Shown: positions 27,095 to 35,089, counted from the first letter of the stretch. The stretch is 64,000 nt of DNA from Lentimicrobiaceae bacterium (GCA_020636745.1 JACJXH010000004.1:124001-188000); one strand, 5' to 3'. Notes: generated by a model from the letters alone, not told the origin. A program made the numbers and translations.

Positions 27095-27124
27095 CAAAAG
27101 TATAAATTAATTTTATTCCTGCAA
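27095..27124 (-). promoter_or_regulatory. Promoter of the candidate structured RNA
   Basis: On the minus strand TTG (complement 27122-27124), exactly 19 bases, TACTTTTG (27095-27102). It has the same geometry as the rpsL and eno promoters. It lies about 430 bases before rpsL and has no protein gene directly downstream. Confidence 0.7.
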
Positions 27125-27527
27125 CATTTTTTCTAATTATTTTTCAAGAAGATAAAAGAATTATTCCCTTTCACCTGAAATTGCTTAGAATAAAAGCATT
27201 ACATTCGCATTATGATTCTGATACCGTAACCATAACAAACGATTCATATTTACTGGTATTTATTTATATATTGTCAACACCCGATATATGATGCCATCTC
27301 AATTAACCATTCATGTAAAGAGAGAATCCTTTGTTTGTGTTTATTTGTGTGAAACAAACTATAATTCAGCCCTTCATTTATTTGCACATCCTTTCCGGAA
27401 ATTAATTCCATATTTACCTTTATTCTTTCCGGCAATGGATAAGCCACCATGAGTCGTAGCTGAATCAACATCACTTGCGGAAGGCGCTATTTTAAGCGTA
27501 TATAATGAAATGGAAATTACCAATAAA

Positions 27528-29165
27528 ATGAAAAAACAAATTCTCTTCTTTATTATTATTTTCAGCAGTGTTTACTATGTTTCCGCCCAAACCTGGCCAA
27601 AAGTGTATATTAACCCTTATGGCAACTCTAGCCCTTTTTGTTCTTTTGAAACATATGATGAAGGCATTGTCGTACTTAGCAAGCACAAAAGGGATGGGGG
27701 AGTGGTAATAGCAGGCTGGCTTTTTAAGACAGATATCAATGGCGAAATTATCTGGGAGCGAACACTTGGCAGTCTCACTGATTATTTATCGTGGTTTAAT
27801 ATGATGCAGGTTACCCGCGATTCAGGTTTGGTAATTGCCTTAAGCACACGTTATGCGGATTTATACCCTTTTGGAATTTTTGCAGATGCCGCATTTATGA
27901 AACTCAATGCCTGCGGGCAATTAGACTGGTGCAATATAATTAATGAACCCGGTATTGATAATTTTGGACAGGATGTTGCTGAAACCTACGATGGATACGT
28001 TGGACTGTATAACAATTATCATCCCGGCGGGCCTCCACCACACAGCAACGAAAACCCGACTTCTTTGATTAAATTTGATTTCAACGGCCAGATTCAATGG
28101 AGATTGAATTACGATGATAAGCTTTTGGATGTTGAGGACTGGTGGGATATTCTGGTTTTAAAGGACAGCACTTATCTGGTAACCGGATATTGTAAGTATT
28201 ATGATTCTATACAATCCGAGCACTATACGAAACCGATTAAAGTTAACATAGATCAGGATGGAAATATAATAAACTATAATATTTTATATAAAAGTGTTGA
28301 TTCAATTGATGGCGCCCTGGATTTCTTTACCATTGAATCGGCCGGCGGCCGTTTATATTCTGCAGGAGTTACCAATTCACCAAAAAAAAGCCTGAGGAAG
28401 CAATTCCTTTCCGAAGAGAATCCGCAGTTCTTTTCACTAAGTGATTCAATAAGTTATGCCTATTCATTGAGTTGGATGCAGGATAGCTCCATAGTTATCG
28501 CTGGTTCAATGCAGAATTACGATCAATGGTATGATATCAGGGTTGAGGTTCAAATTGTTGATACCATGGGAAACATTCTACATAGCCGGCGGTTGTTGGA
28601 TGATTACACCGGACCCTACTATTTTGTTTCAACCACCCACGATAACAAAATCCTGGCCACCGGCAGCGCCGAGGAAAACCCTTACGGCCCCATGCTCAAC
28701 ACGATGCTTTTCAAGCTTACCTCCACCCTTGAAGATGATGTGTATGACCCCACCCCACATGTGTACGATTATGCCTGCCCGGGTGGCGTGGCACCGCACG
28801 ATACCATTGGCATGGAAGAATGCGATATAGTGGTAAGCGCTGAGCACCTGGCCACCCTGCCCGATGTGGCGGTGATGGAGGTGTATCCCAACCCGGTAAA
28901 AGACCGGTTTTATATAAGATTGCCGGAGTTTATTGCCCTGCGCAACAGCAACAAAGGTTTGAGCACAGCTTTGTACCAAAGCAACTACCAGCAACAAAGT
29001 ATGTTACAGGTTTTTGATTTGAGTGGAAGGTTTATCACAGAGCAAAAACTTACACAAGGGCAGCAGCTCGCTGAATTCGATGTGTCAAACTGGGCTCCAG
29101 GGATGTATCTGCTCAGGCTGGTTTATAAAGATAAGACGGTGGGGAGCGCGAAGGTGGTGAAGTGA
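27528..29165 (+). CDS. T9SS-exported repeat protein, paralogue A
   Basis: About 545 residues. The start is taken as ATG 27528 (MKKQILFFIIIFSSVYYVSAQ, a good signal peptide) and not the in-frame ATG at 27510. The body consists of propeller-like repeats of the type GWLFKTDINGEIIWERTLG / TRDSGLVIALS, common in Bacteroidota surface proteins. The C-terminus (MEVYPNPVKDRFYIRLPEF ... GMYLLRLVYKD ... GSAKVVK) is a type A T9SS sorting domain. It is paralogous to the gene at 30058: the first ~365 residues are clearly diverged, the last ~180 almost identical in DNA. Function unknown; adhesion or surface display is inference. Confidence 0.8.
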   Translation: MKKQILFFIIIFSSVYYVSAQTWPKVYINPYGNSSPFCSFETYDEGIVVLSKHKRDGGVVIAGWLFKTDINGEIIWERTLGSLTDYLSWFNMMQVTRDSGLVIALSTRYADLYPFGIFADAAFMKLNACGQLDWCNIINEPGIDNFGQDVAETYDGYVGLYNNYHPGGPPPHSNENPTSLIKFDFNGQIQWRLNYDDKLLDVEDWWDILVLKDSTYLVTGYCKYYDSIQSEHYTKPIKVNIDQDGNIINYNILYKSVDSIDGALDFFTIESAGGRLYSAGVTNSPKKSLRKQFLSEENPQFFSLSDSISYAYSLSWMQDSSIVIAGSMQNYDQWYDIRVEVQIVDTMGNILHSRRLLDDYTGPYYFVSTTHDNKILATGSAEENPYGPMLNTMLFKLTSTLEDDVYDPTPHVYDYACPGGVAPHDTIGMEECDIVVSAEHLATLPDVAVMEVYPNPVKDRFYIRLPEFIALRNSNKGLSTALYQSNYQQQSMLQVFDLSGRFITEQKLTQGQQLAEFDVSNWAPGMYLLRLVYKDKTVGSAKVVK

Positions 29166-29175
29166 AGTCGGAAGT
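28630..29175 (+). repeat. Long direct repeat, copy 1 (3' part of T9SS gene A)
   Basis: Aligns without gaps to 31160-31705 at a constant offset of 2530 bases. By hand I count about 15 substitutions, seven of them clustered near 29025-29040. The block covers the last ~180 codons and the first bases after the stop. It is visibly more GC-rich than the gene's 5' part. Confidence 0.9.
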
Positions 29176-29296
29176 CGGAGGTCAGAGGTCAGCAATCGAT
29201 AACCACAAACCAGCAATCCGAAAACAGAAAATCCTGCAAATCCTGTCTAAAAAAATGCAATAAATAAGAACCGGAAATCAATTGAAATCAGTTTTT
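29141..29296 (+). repeat. Terminal/intergenic repeat unit, copy 1
   Basis: Unit of about 156 bases. It begins in the last codons of the gene (GGGGAGCGCGAAGGTGGTGA), then has AGTCGGAAGTCGGAGGTCAG, CAGCAATCGATAACCACAAA, CCAGCAATCCGAAAACAG, AAATCCTGCAAATCCTGTC and a tail ending in CAATTGAAATCAGTT. It is repeated directly downstream. Confidence 0.85.
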
Positions 29297-29554
29297 GAGA
29301 GCGGGAAGGTGGTGAAGTGAGGTCAGAGGTCAGAGGTAAGAGGTAAGAGGTCAGCAATCGATAACCACAAACCAGCAATCCGAAAACAGAAAATCCTGTA
29401 AATCCTGTCTAAAAAAATGCAATAAATAAGAACCGGAAATCAATTGAAATCAGTTATTGGGGAATGCGAAGGTGGTGAAATGATTTTGAATGACGAATTC
29501 CGAATGACTAATTAAAAAAATCACCAATAAATCCTGTTAATCCTGTCGAAGAAA
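29166..29554. other. Gene-free stretch made of the repeat unit
   Basis: The 389 bases between T9SS gene A and the T9SS remnant consist almost entirely of repeat units 1 to 3 and their internal short GGTCAGA/GGTAAGA and AAATCCTGT iterations. I see no independent gene or promoter in it. Confidence 0.7.
29297..29456 (+). repeat. Terminal/intergenic repeat unit, copy 2
   Basis: Tandem copy of the preceding unit. It even carries the untranslated GAGCGGGAAGGTGGTGAAGTGA gene-end segment, with an expanded GGTCAGAGGT/AAGAGGT run. Confidence 0.85.
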
Positions 29555-29592
29555 ATGATAATAAATAAAAGCCAAATTTCAGTTGAATCCCT
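29457..29592 (+). repeat. Terminal/intergenic repeat unit, copy 3 (diverged)
   Basis: Starts TTGGGGAATGCGAAGGTGG, then diverges (GACGAATTCCGAATGAC) and regains similarity in AAATCCTGTTAATCCTGTCG and ATAATAAATAAAAGCC..CAGTTGAAT. Its end supplies the apparent start codon and first residues of the T9SS remnant that follows. Confidence 0.7.
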
Positions 29593-29992
29593 GTTTCTAC
29601 TTGCCAATGAAAATAATCCCGCCGGCATCTCAGCCCGTAATCTTCTTACGGCTTATCGTTTGATGAATTATGAAGCGGTTATTCCAATTCCTGACACCAC
29701 CCTGAAGTCATCAATAGCTTCATTTGATATTCCATGGAAGGCAAATGAAGACAAAGCAGGTATCCATGTTTTTCCTAATCCTGCAAATGACTATACCATT
29801 GTAAGTTACAATATGGAAGGGGTCAGTATTCTGGAATTGTTAAGCCAGGATGGACGAGTGATCAAGTCTGTTAACTTGAAACCTGGCATCAACCAGCACC
29901 TTTTCCGCACTGAAGGGTTGCCATCAGGAGTCTATACTTTAAACCTAAAGGGTGGCAATAAATATTTAACCACCAAACTGATAATCAGGTAA
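29555..29992 (+). pseudogene. 3' remnant of a T9SS-exported protein gene
   Basis: 145 codons are open, but there is no signal peptide and the first dozen codons (MIINKSQISVES) come from a repeat unit. From about 29593 it reads ANENNPAGISARNLLTAYRL and then a complete type A sorting domain (VFPNPANDYTIVSYNMEG ... LPSGVYTLNLKGG ... LIIR). The sorting domain differs from those of the flanking paralogues. A strong hairpin terminator follows. I read it as the end of a once larger gene whose 5' part was replaced by repeat-borne DNA. Without a signal peptide the product could not enter the T9SS pathway. Confidence 0.7.
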
Positions 29993-30005
29993 TTTGCTCA
30001 AACCG

Positions 30006-30041
30006 TCAATGCTGCGGGCAGCTTTGTGCCTGCAGCATTGA
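30006..30041 (+). terminator. Terminator of the T9SS remnant
   Basis: Perfect 10-bp arms TCAATGCTGC / GCAGCATTGA, with an inner GGCA/TGCC, followed by ATTTAAAATT. It ends only 16 bases before the ATG of the next gene. Confidence 0.8.
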
Positions 30042-30057
30042 TTTAAAATTGACCATA

Positions 30058-31695
30058 ATGAAAATCAAGATATTCCTATTATTTTCTTTTTTTCTTTTAT
30101 TTCCGGTTTTGGTTATTTCCCAAACCTGGCCTAGAATATACATCAATCCCGGGATACATTCAACTGGCAAGGTAGCTTTTGAGTCTTACGACAATGGTAT
30201 TATTCTTCTTTCTGAGAATTTTAGCCAGATTAAGGAATCTGGATGGCTGATAAAGACAGATATTAATGGAAATCTATTATGGGAAAGGATAATAGGAAAG
30301 CCAAATAAATACCTCTCATTAGTTGATAACATGTCTTTAACAAGTGATTCTGGAGTAATAATTTCTATGTCATCTCAGTTTGCAGAGGAAAATCAATTTG
30401 GAATTATTGACGATCCTGTTTTCATTAAACTTGATGCATGTGGACATGTAGATTGGTGTACTATAATTAATCTGATGGGTATAGATAATTCCGGAATAGA
30501 TGCAGTTCAGACCAACGATGGATTTATAGGTCTTTACACAAATTGGAATGTACCCACCAACTCAATAGGAGTTGTTAAAATGGATAATTTTGGCCATATT
30601 CAATGGCTTTTTACTTATGATTCAGATACAATAATTGATAATATGCCTTTCGATATCCTTGCCCTGGATGATGGCTCTACCATAATAACCGGCTATGGTT
30701 ATTATGATGATGGACAATCTGCTACCTTGAGTTTAAAGCCAATAAAACTTCATATTGCTCCTGACGGCGAAGTTATTAACTGGCAAGCAAATCATTACGA
30801 GGATGATTCGTTGAGAGGAGGGGATTATCAGACCATAAAGGACAAAAAGGGAAATTTGTATTCAGCGGGGTTTACTAAAACCACCAATACCTACCCATTA
30901 AACTTTATCAAAAAATCGCTCAGAAAACAAAAAGTAGATGGCTCACAATTGGAGTACTATATTCTGAATGACACAGTAAGTTCTAACGGTTTTCTTGACT
31001 GGATGCCTGACAGTACTATTGTTATTACAGGCTCAACTGAAGGCCAGGATAATAACTGGTTTCAATCCCGTGCCGATGTATTGCTTATAGATACACTGGG
31101 CAATATACTTCACCGACGAAGGTTTCTGAATGACTATACCGGGCCCGCTTATAGGGCAACAACCACCCACGATAACAAAATACTGGCCACCGGCAGCGCC
31201 GAGGAAAACCCTTACGGCCCCATGCTCAACACGATGCTTTTCAAGCTTACCTCCACCCTTGAAGATGATGTGTATGACCCCACCCCACATGTGTACGATT
31301 ATGCCTGCCCGGGTGGCGTGGCACCGCACGATACCATTGGCATGGAAGAATGCGATATAGTGGTAAGCGCTGAGCACCTGGCCACCCTGCCCGATGTGGC
31401 GGTGATGGAGGTGTATCCCAACCCGGTAAAAGATCAGTTTTATATAAGATTGCCGGAGTTTATTGCCCTGCGCAACAGCAACAAAGGTTTGAGCACAGCT
31501 TTGTACCAAAGCAACTACCAGCAGCAAAGCATGTTACAGGTTTTTGATTTGAGTGGAAAATTTGTTTCCGAACAAAAACTTACACAAGGGCAGCAGCTCG
31601 CTGAATTCGATGCGTCAAACTGGGCTCCTGGGATGTACCTGCTCAGGCTGGTTTATAAAGATAAGACGGTGGGGAGCGCGAAGGTGGTGAAGTGA
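30058..31695 (+). CDS. T9SS-exported repeat protein, paralogue B
   Basis: About 545 residues. The frame opens with a TTG at 30049, but ATG 30058 (MKIKIFLLFSFFLLFPVLVISQ) gives a clean signal peptide. The body matches paralogue A segment by segment: GWLIKTDINGNLLWERIIG, FIKLDACGHVDWCTIINLMG, SLRKQKVDGSQLEYY. The C-terminal type A sorting domain is nearly the same DNA as in A. A strong terminator ends 16 bases before the start codon, leaving no room for a promoter between them, so expression may depend on read-through or on a promoter inside the remnant. Function unknown. Confidence 0.8.
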   Translation: MKIKIFLLFSFFLLFPVLVISQTWPRIYINPGIHSTGKVAFESYDNGIILLSENFSQIKESGWLIKTDINGNLLWERIIGKPNKYLSLVDNMSLTSDSGVIISMSSQFAEENQFGIIDDPVFIKLDACGHVDWCTIINLMGIDNSGIDAVQTNDGFIGLYTNWNVPTNSIGVVKMDNFGHIQWLFTYDSDTIIDNMPFDILALDDGSTIITGYGYYDDGQSATLSLKPIKLHIAPDGEVINWQANHYEDDSLRGGDYQTIKDKKGNLYSAGFTKTTNTYPLNFIKKSLRKQKVDGSQLEYYILNDTVSSNGFLDWMPDSTIVITGSTEGQDNNWFQSRADVLLIDTLGNILHRRRFLNDYTGPAYRATTTHDNKILATGSAEENPYGPMLNTMLFKLTSTLEDDVYDPTPHVYDYACPGGVAPHDTIGMEECDIVVSAEHLATLPDVAVMEVYPNPVKDQFYIRLPEFIALRNSNKGLSTALYQSNYQQQSMLQVFDLSGKFVSEQKLTQGQQLAEFDASNWAPGMYLLRLVYKDKTVGSAKVVK

Positions 31696-31705
31696 AGTCG
31701 GAAGT
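31160..31705 (+). repeat. Long direct repeat, copy 2 (3' part of T9SS gene B)
   Basis: Counterpart of 28630-29175. Starts at AACCACCCACGATAACAAAA and extends past the stop codon into the intergenic repeat unit. Confidence 0.9.
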
Positions 31706-31828
31706 CAGAGGTCAGCAATCTATAACCACAAACCAGCAATCCGAAAACAGAAAATCCTGTAAATCCTGTAAATCCTGTCAAAAAAAATGCAATAAATAAG
31801 AGCCGGAAATCAATTGAAACCACTCATT
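31671..31828 (+). repeat. Terminal/intergenic repeat unit, copy 4
   Basis: Same order of blocks as copy 1: GGGGAGCGCGAAGGTGGTGA, CAGCAATCTATAACCACAAA, CCAGCAATCCGAAAACAG, then three consecutive (A)AATCCTGT repeats and CAATTGAAACCACT. Confidence 0.85.
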
Positions 31829-31955
31829 GGGGAGTGCGAAGGTGGTGAAATGAAGTCGGAAGTCAGAGGTCAGCAATCGATAACCACAAACCAGGAATCC
31901 GAAAACAGAAAATCCTGTAAATCCTGTCTAAAATATCACCACAGATAAAAGCCGG
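31829..31955 (+). repeat. Terminal/intergenic repeat unit, copy 5 (truncated)
   Basis: Starts GGGGAGTGCGAAGGTGGTGA and continues through CAGCAATCGATAACCACAAA to AAATCCTGTCTAAAATATC. It ends against the stop codon of the LytTR regulator gene on the other strand. Confidence 0.8.
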
Positions 31956-31956
31956 A

Positions 31957-32706
31957 TTACAACAAATCCCTGAGCCTTTTATATCCTTCAGCACTGGTCT
32001 TAAGCTTTGCACCACACTTCAAACTAACCAGATGCGTATCTTTTCCGTACAAGTCAACAGACAGTATCTGATTCACATTTACAAGGTGACTGCGATGAAT
32101 GCGGATAAACCCCTGAGGTGCAAGATGAGTCTCAAAATACTTCATGGTTTTCTCTTTCAGATGGTTACCCAATTCAGAATAAACCATCACATAATCGTCC
32201 TGTGCTTCGATGTACCATATTTTATCAACGGGAATAACCACAATTTTACTTCCAAGCCTGGTAACTATCCGGTCAAGTTCACCGCTGGTATCATCGAGTT
32301 TTGCTTTAAGTTCTGTAATTTCCTGCTGATTGCCTATCTTTTGAGTTAAGAGCCGCTGCCGTGCCCTTTCGATTGCCTGAGACAGGCGGGCTTTGGCAAA
32401 TGGTTTCAGCAGGTAATCTACCGCATTCATTTCAAATGCTTTGATGGCAAACTCATCATACGCAGTAGTAAAAACAATCTGTGGCGGATCCGGCAGAAGT
32501 TCGAGCAGTTCAAAACCGGTAATCTTCGGCATCTGCACATCCAGAAATATGAGATCGGGTTTAATTTCAGTAATCATTTTCAGGGCTTCAAACCCATTTT
32601 CACATTCTCCGGCCAGTTCAATATCGGTCTGTTCGGCTAAATAATGCCTTATAATATCTCGGGCAGGAGGCTCATCATCAATGATCAGGATTTTTATTTT
32701 TGTCAT
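31957..32706 (-). CDS. LytTR-family response regulator
   Basis: 249 residues. An N-terminal receiver domain (about 1-120) carries the acidic pair Asp10/Asp11, phosphorylation site Asp56 in LIFLDVQMP, and the Lys in VDYLLKPF. The C-terminal LytTR DNA-binding domain (about 140-245) is visible as IWYIEAQDDYVMVYSE and GFIRIHRSHLVNVNQI. It is the output of the LytS-type kinase encoded just upstream, whose gene overlaps this start by 29 bases. Cytosolic transcription factor; target genes unknown, with the LiaF-like operon itself a likely one by analogy. Confidence 0.93.
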   Translation of the reverse strand: MTKIKILIIDDEPPARDIIRHYLAEQTDIELAGECENGFEALKMITEIKPDLIFLDVQMPKITGFELLELLPDPPQIVFTTAYDEFAIKAFEMNAVDYLLKPFAKARLSQAIERARQRLLTQKIGNQQEITELKAKLDDTSGELDRIVTRLGSKIVVIPVDKIWYIEAQDDYVMVYSELGNHLKEKTMKYFETHLAPQGFIRIHRSHLVNVNQILSVDLYGKDTHLVSLKCGAKLKTSAEGYKRLRDLL

Positions 32707-33748
32707 TTCCCGGAAATTTCAGTTTAACTTCAAACATATTTTCATTTTTACTGATTTTCGCCAGTGTTGAGATACCATACACCATCTGCATTCGTTTCAT
32801 CACATTGGCTAAGCCAGTACCAGTGCCCCGTTTGCGCGGCATTGCAGGATCGAAGTTATTGGATACAACAATTTCGAGCCAACCATTATTCTTACTTCCT
32901 TCAATTTTTATAAATGATTGCCCTGGTGTATCATACACTCCATGTTTTACTGCATTTTCTACCAGGGGTTGCAAAATCATCGGCGGAAGCGGCCAATCCA
33001 GAATACCATCTTCAAATGATTCAGTGATCATTAATCTTCCGCCGAATCTGACTTTTTCGATATCGAGGTATAATCTCAAATGATACAACTCCTGTTTCAA
33101 TGAGCTCATTTTATTATCTGAGAAACTTAATGAATATCGCATAAATTCTGACAGGTTGATGACCATTTCCTGCGCTTTTTCGGGATTGGTAATCGTAAGC
33201 GAGCTTATTGAATTGAGGCTGTTAAACAGGAAGTGAGGTTTAATCTGGGCGCGCAACGAATTTAATTCGCTTTCGTGCAACAGGTTTTGCAAAGCTGCTT
33301 CGCGCGCCCGCCGTTCTTTCAGGTTCTGGTTATTGATGAGCAGATAAAACACCGTAATCATTATAATATACAGCATCAGGCCTGCAAAAACTTTTACCAT
33401 CATTGTTTCATTGAACAAAGCCATATATTCCGCATCGTTTCCTGAAACAGCGCCCATAATCAGGTAAACACTTCCAAACAGTATCAACATGGTAACTGTT
33501 CCACTGGTCACATGCCTCAGAATCATTTCCTGGCTGTTTAATTTTTCGTAATCAGAAAATTTAACCAGATACCATAAACCTATACCTAACAAAGCAAAAA
33601 CGGCATTAAACACCAGAGCTTCTGAAACAGACCACACCTCATTGATATGAAGCTGGAACCGCAGAATGGTATAGTGCACAAAAGCAATGACCAGCCATGC
33701 TCCTGCATAGACTGGTAAAAGCTTGTTGCTGAACAGTTTTGCCAACAT
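32678..33748 (-). CDS. LytS/YehU-type sensor histidine kinase
   Basis: 356 residues. Four to five membrane helices occupy the first ~140 residues, followed by a short coiled linker. The His_kinase domain holds QIKPHFLFNSLNSI with phospho-acceptor His172. An HATPase_c domain contains ILQPLVENAVKHG and a Gly-rich GTGTGLANVMKRM. There is no periplasmic sensor domain of note, so the signal is probably sensed within the membrane. Overlap with the regulator gene implies tight coupling. Confidence 0.92.
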   Translation of the reverse strand: MLAKLFSNKLLPVYAGAWLVIAFVHYTILRFQLHINEVWSVSEALVFNAVFALLGIGLWYLVKFSDYEKLNSQEMILRHVTSGTVTMLILFGSVYLIMGAVSGNDAEYMALFNETMMVKVFAGLMLYIIMITVFYLLINNQNLKERRAREAALQNLLHESELNSLRAQIKPHFLFNSLNSISSLTITNPEKAQEMVINLSEFMRYSLSFSDNKMSSLKQELYHLRLYLDIEKVRFGGRLMITESFEDGILDWPLPPMILQPLVENAVKHGVYDTPGQSFIKIEGSKNNGWLEIVVSNNFDPAMPRKRGTGTGLANVMKRMQMVYGISTLAKISKNENMFEVKLKFPGNDKNKNPDH

Positions 33749-33753
33749 ATAAT

Positions 33754-34485
33754 TTAGTAGCTTTTTAATTCACCACCTCCAAAAACAGTGGCTCCTTTAA
33801 TAACAAGGGTTTTGCTTATATCAATATTCAGGTTGCGTCTTTTATCGGCAAATCCGCCAAAAGCATTGAACGATTCAACTTTTACATTCCAGTCGTTGGG
33901 TACAATAAGTGTACTGCCTCCGAAAATGGCAATCATTTCAAGGTAATTATTACCCGGAGCCAGCTGACATTGCGTTAAGTCGAGTTTAGTACCGCCGAAA
34001 ATCGCTACAACCTTACCACCTCTGAAATTCTGAGCATAGATAACGCGCTCGCTTCCGCCAAAGATAGCTGCCTCATCAATATAATCTCCATCCTCAGTAA
34101 CCACATCGGGCTTGCTTCTTTTGAACCTGAGTGATGATAATGAATTAGAAAAGATAAGACTTACACCTACCATAATAATAATGATAGGCCAAAAGAAAGT
34201 AAACAGATTATACGGGAGGTCATAATACCTGTCGGCCAGAAAGACCACTCCCACTGCCAGCAAAAGGACACCCCAGCTGAATTTACGTTCTGCCAGATTT
34301 ACCACACCAAGCACAACCAGTAGCATTGGCCATGAAAAAATCATATGCCATGTAGAATGGTTAATCATGCCCATATTGCGAAGCATATACAGCAGGCCAA
34401 AGCTAACAATTAAAATTCCAACCAGCATGGTTTTAAACTGATGGCGTGGCTTCATCTGAAGATCATTGTTTTCGAAAGTTTCCAT
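33754..34485 (-). CDS. LiaF-like membrane protein
   Basis: 243 residues with the start at ATG 34485 (METFENNDLQMKPRH). The open frame extends to 34647, but that stretch contains a terminator and the -7 box of this gene and cannot be coding. Four membrane helices (about 20-125) precede a soluble domain with repeated AIFGG motifs (AAIFGGSERV, VAIFGGTKLDL, IAIFGGSTLIVP, TVFGGGELKSY), as in the LiaF/DUF5668 cell-envelope-stress family. In Firmicutes LiaF inhibits a kinase; its position upstream of LytS/LytR suggests a similar modulating role here, which is inference. Confidence 0.85.
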   Translation of the reverse strand: METFENNDLQMKPRHQFKTMLVGILIVSFGLLYMLRNMGMINHSTWHMIFSWPMLLVVLGVVNLAERKFSWGVLLLAVGVVFLADRYYDLPYNLFTFFWPIIIIMVGVSLIFSNSLSSLRFKRSKPDVVTEDGDYIDEAAIFGGSERVIYAQNFRGGKVVAIFGGTKLDLTQCQLAPGNNYLEMIAIFGGSTLIVPNDWNVKVESFNAFGGFADKRRNLNIDISKTLVIKGATVFGGGELKSY

Positions 34486-34509
34486 TTTATTGATTTTTTG
34501 TTTTTTTGA

Positions 34510-34517
34510 CAAATGTA
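34510..34517 (-). promoter_or_regulatory. -7 element of the LiaF-LytS-LytR operon
   Basis: TACATTTG on the minus strand, an exact TAnnTTTG match 24 bases before the ATG at 34485. The expected upstream TTG is not clear. Confidence 0.5.
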
Positions 34518-34596
34518 GGGCAGAGATGCCACGGAAATCCATTAAAAATCGGTAAACAACGGAAAAATACCGGTAAATAAGGGACAAAAGGTACAC

Positions 34597-34627
34597 AAAA
34601 AAACGGAGCCCTGTTACAGGCTCCGTT
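34597..34627 (-). terminator. Terminator of the 89-residue orphan gene
   Basis: AACGGAGCC / GGCTCCGTT with an 8-base loop, followed on the minus strand by seven U residues. Confidence 0.85.
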
Positions 34628-34687
34628 CTCCCCAAAATACTCATCAATTATAATCAAACCTACAGTATAAATAAAAACACACAGTAT

Positions 34688-34957
34688 CTAGTCGATGTCA
34701 GGCAAATCGGGCAATCCATGAAGATTACCAATAAACCTGGCGTGGTTGAAGGCTTCGCCAAATCTCATCAGCCGGAACAGCTCAACCTGCACAGCCATTG
34801 AGATAAGTCTTAATGCTTCGGCATCGGTAAATGAATCGTTTACAAAACGCTGATATGTTTCAGCTGTTTCGGGCGGATAATTGCGCTTGATCTGTTTTTC
34901 AACAATCTGCTCGACAATTACTGAAAACCCGGCGGCATTTTTTGTTGCGTTTAACAT
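34688..34957 (-). CDS. Small hypothetical protein
   Basis: 89 residues, predicted helical, with conserved-looking segments EKQIKRNYPPETAETYQRF, ALRLISMAVQVELFRLM and FIGNLHGLPDLPDID. No signal peptide, membrane helix or motif I recognise. A strong terminator directly follows, which supports a real, separately transcribed gene. It lies between the LytSR operon and the uvrD promoter. Function unknown. Confidence 0.6.
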   Translation of the reverse strand: MLNATKNAAGFSVIVEQIVEKQIKRNYPPETAETYQRFVNDSFTDAEALRLISMAVQVELFRLMRFGEAFNHARFIGNLHGLPDLPDID

Positions 34958-35089
34958 GGCAGTAAAATGTAGTTCTATTTTGCAATTTATAGTATATAAT
35001 CGCCGGAATAACAGAAAGTAACACCCCTCAATATTATTTATAATAATTCCAGTTAATCATCATCCGGCCTTATCAATCAACAGGCAGCA

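Larger units (their letters stand above)
26666..27527. other. Large intergenic region upstream of rpsL
   Basis: About 860 bases with no convincing protein gene. The left part holds the rpsL promoter and a second consensus promoter with a hairpin-rich transcript (separate entries). The right part, about 27130-27527, is AT-rich and contains only short inverted repeats such as CCGGAAA/TTTCCGG (about 27395-27435) whose role is unclear; it must include the promoter of the T9SS gene at 27528, which I could not place. The 80-codon plus-strand frame at 26868 is antisense to the structured region and is not supported. Confidence 0.6.

Noticed and set aside
26868..27110. 80-codon plus-strand frame upstream of rpsL
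   Set aside because: It is antisense to the hairpin-rich region, has no recognisable motif and no promoter on its strand.
29166..29554. CRISPR array in the repeated region
   Set aside because: Repeats are ~155 bases long, imperfect, without unique spacers of regular size and without cas genes.
31033..31527. 164-codon minus-strand frame inside T9SS gene B (and its twin at 28629-28997)
   Set aside because: Both are exact antisense shadows of the duplicated T9SS tail and have no motif of their own.
34486..34647. Extended N-terminus of the LiaF-like protein
   Set aside because: This stretch contains a strong terminator of the upstream gene and the -7 promoter box, so it cannot be coding.
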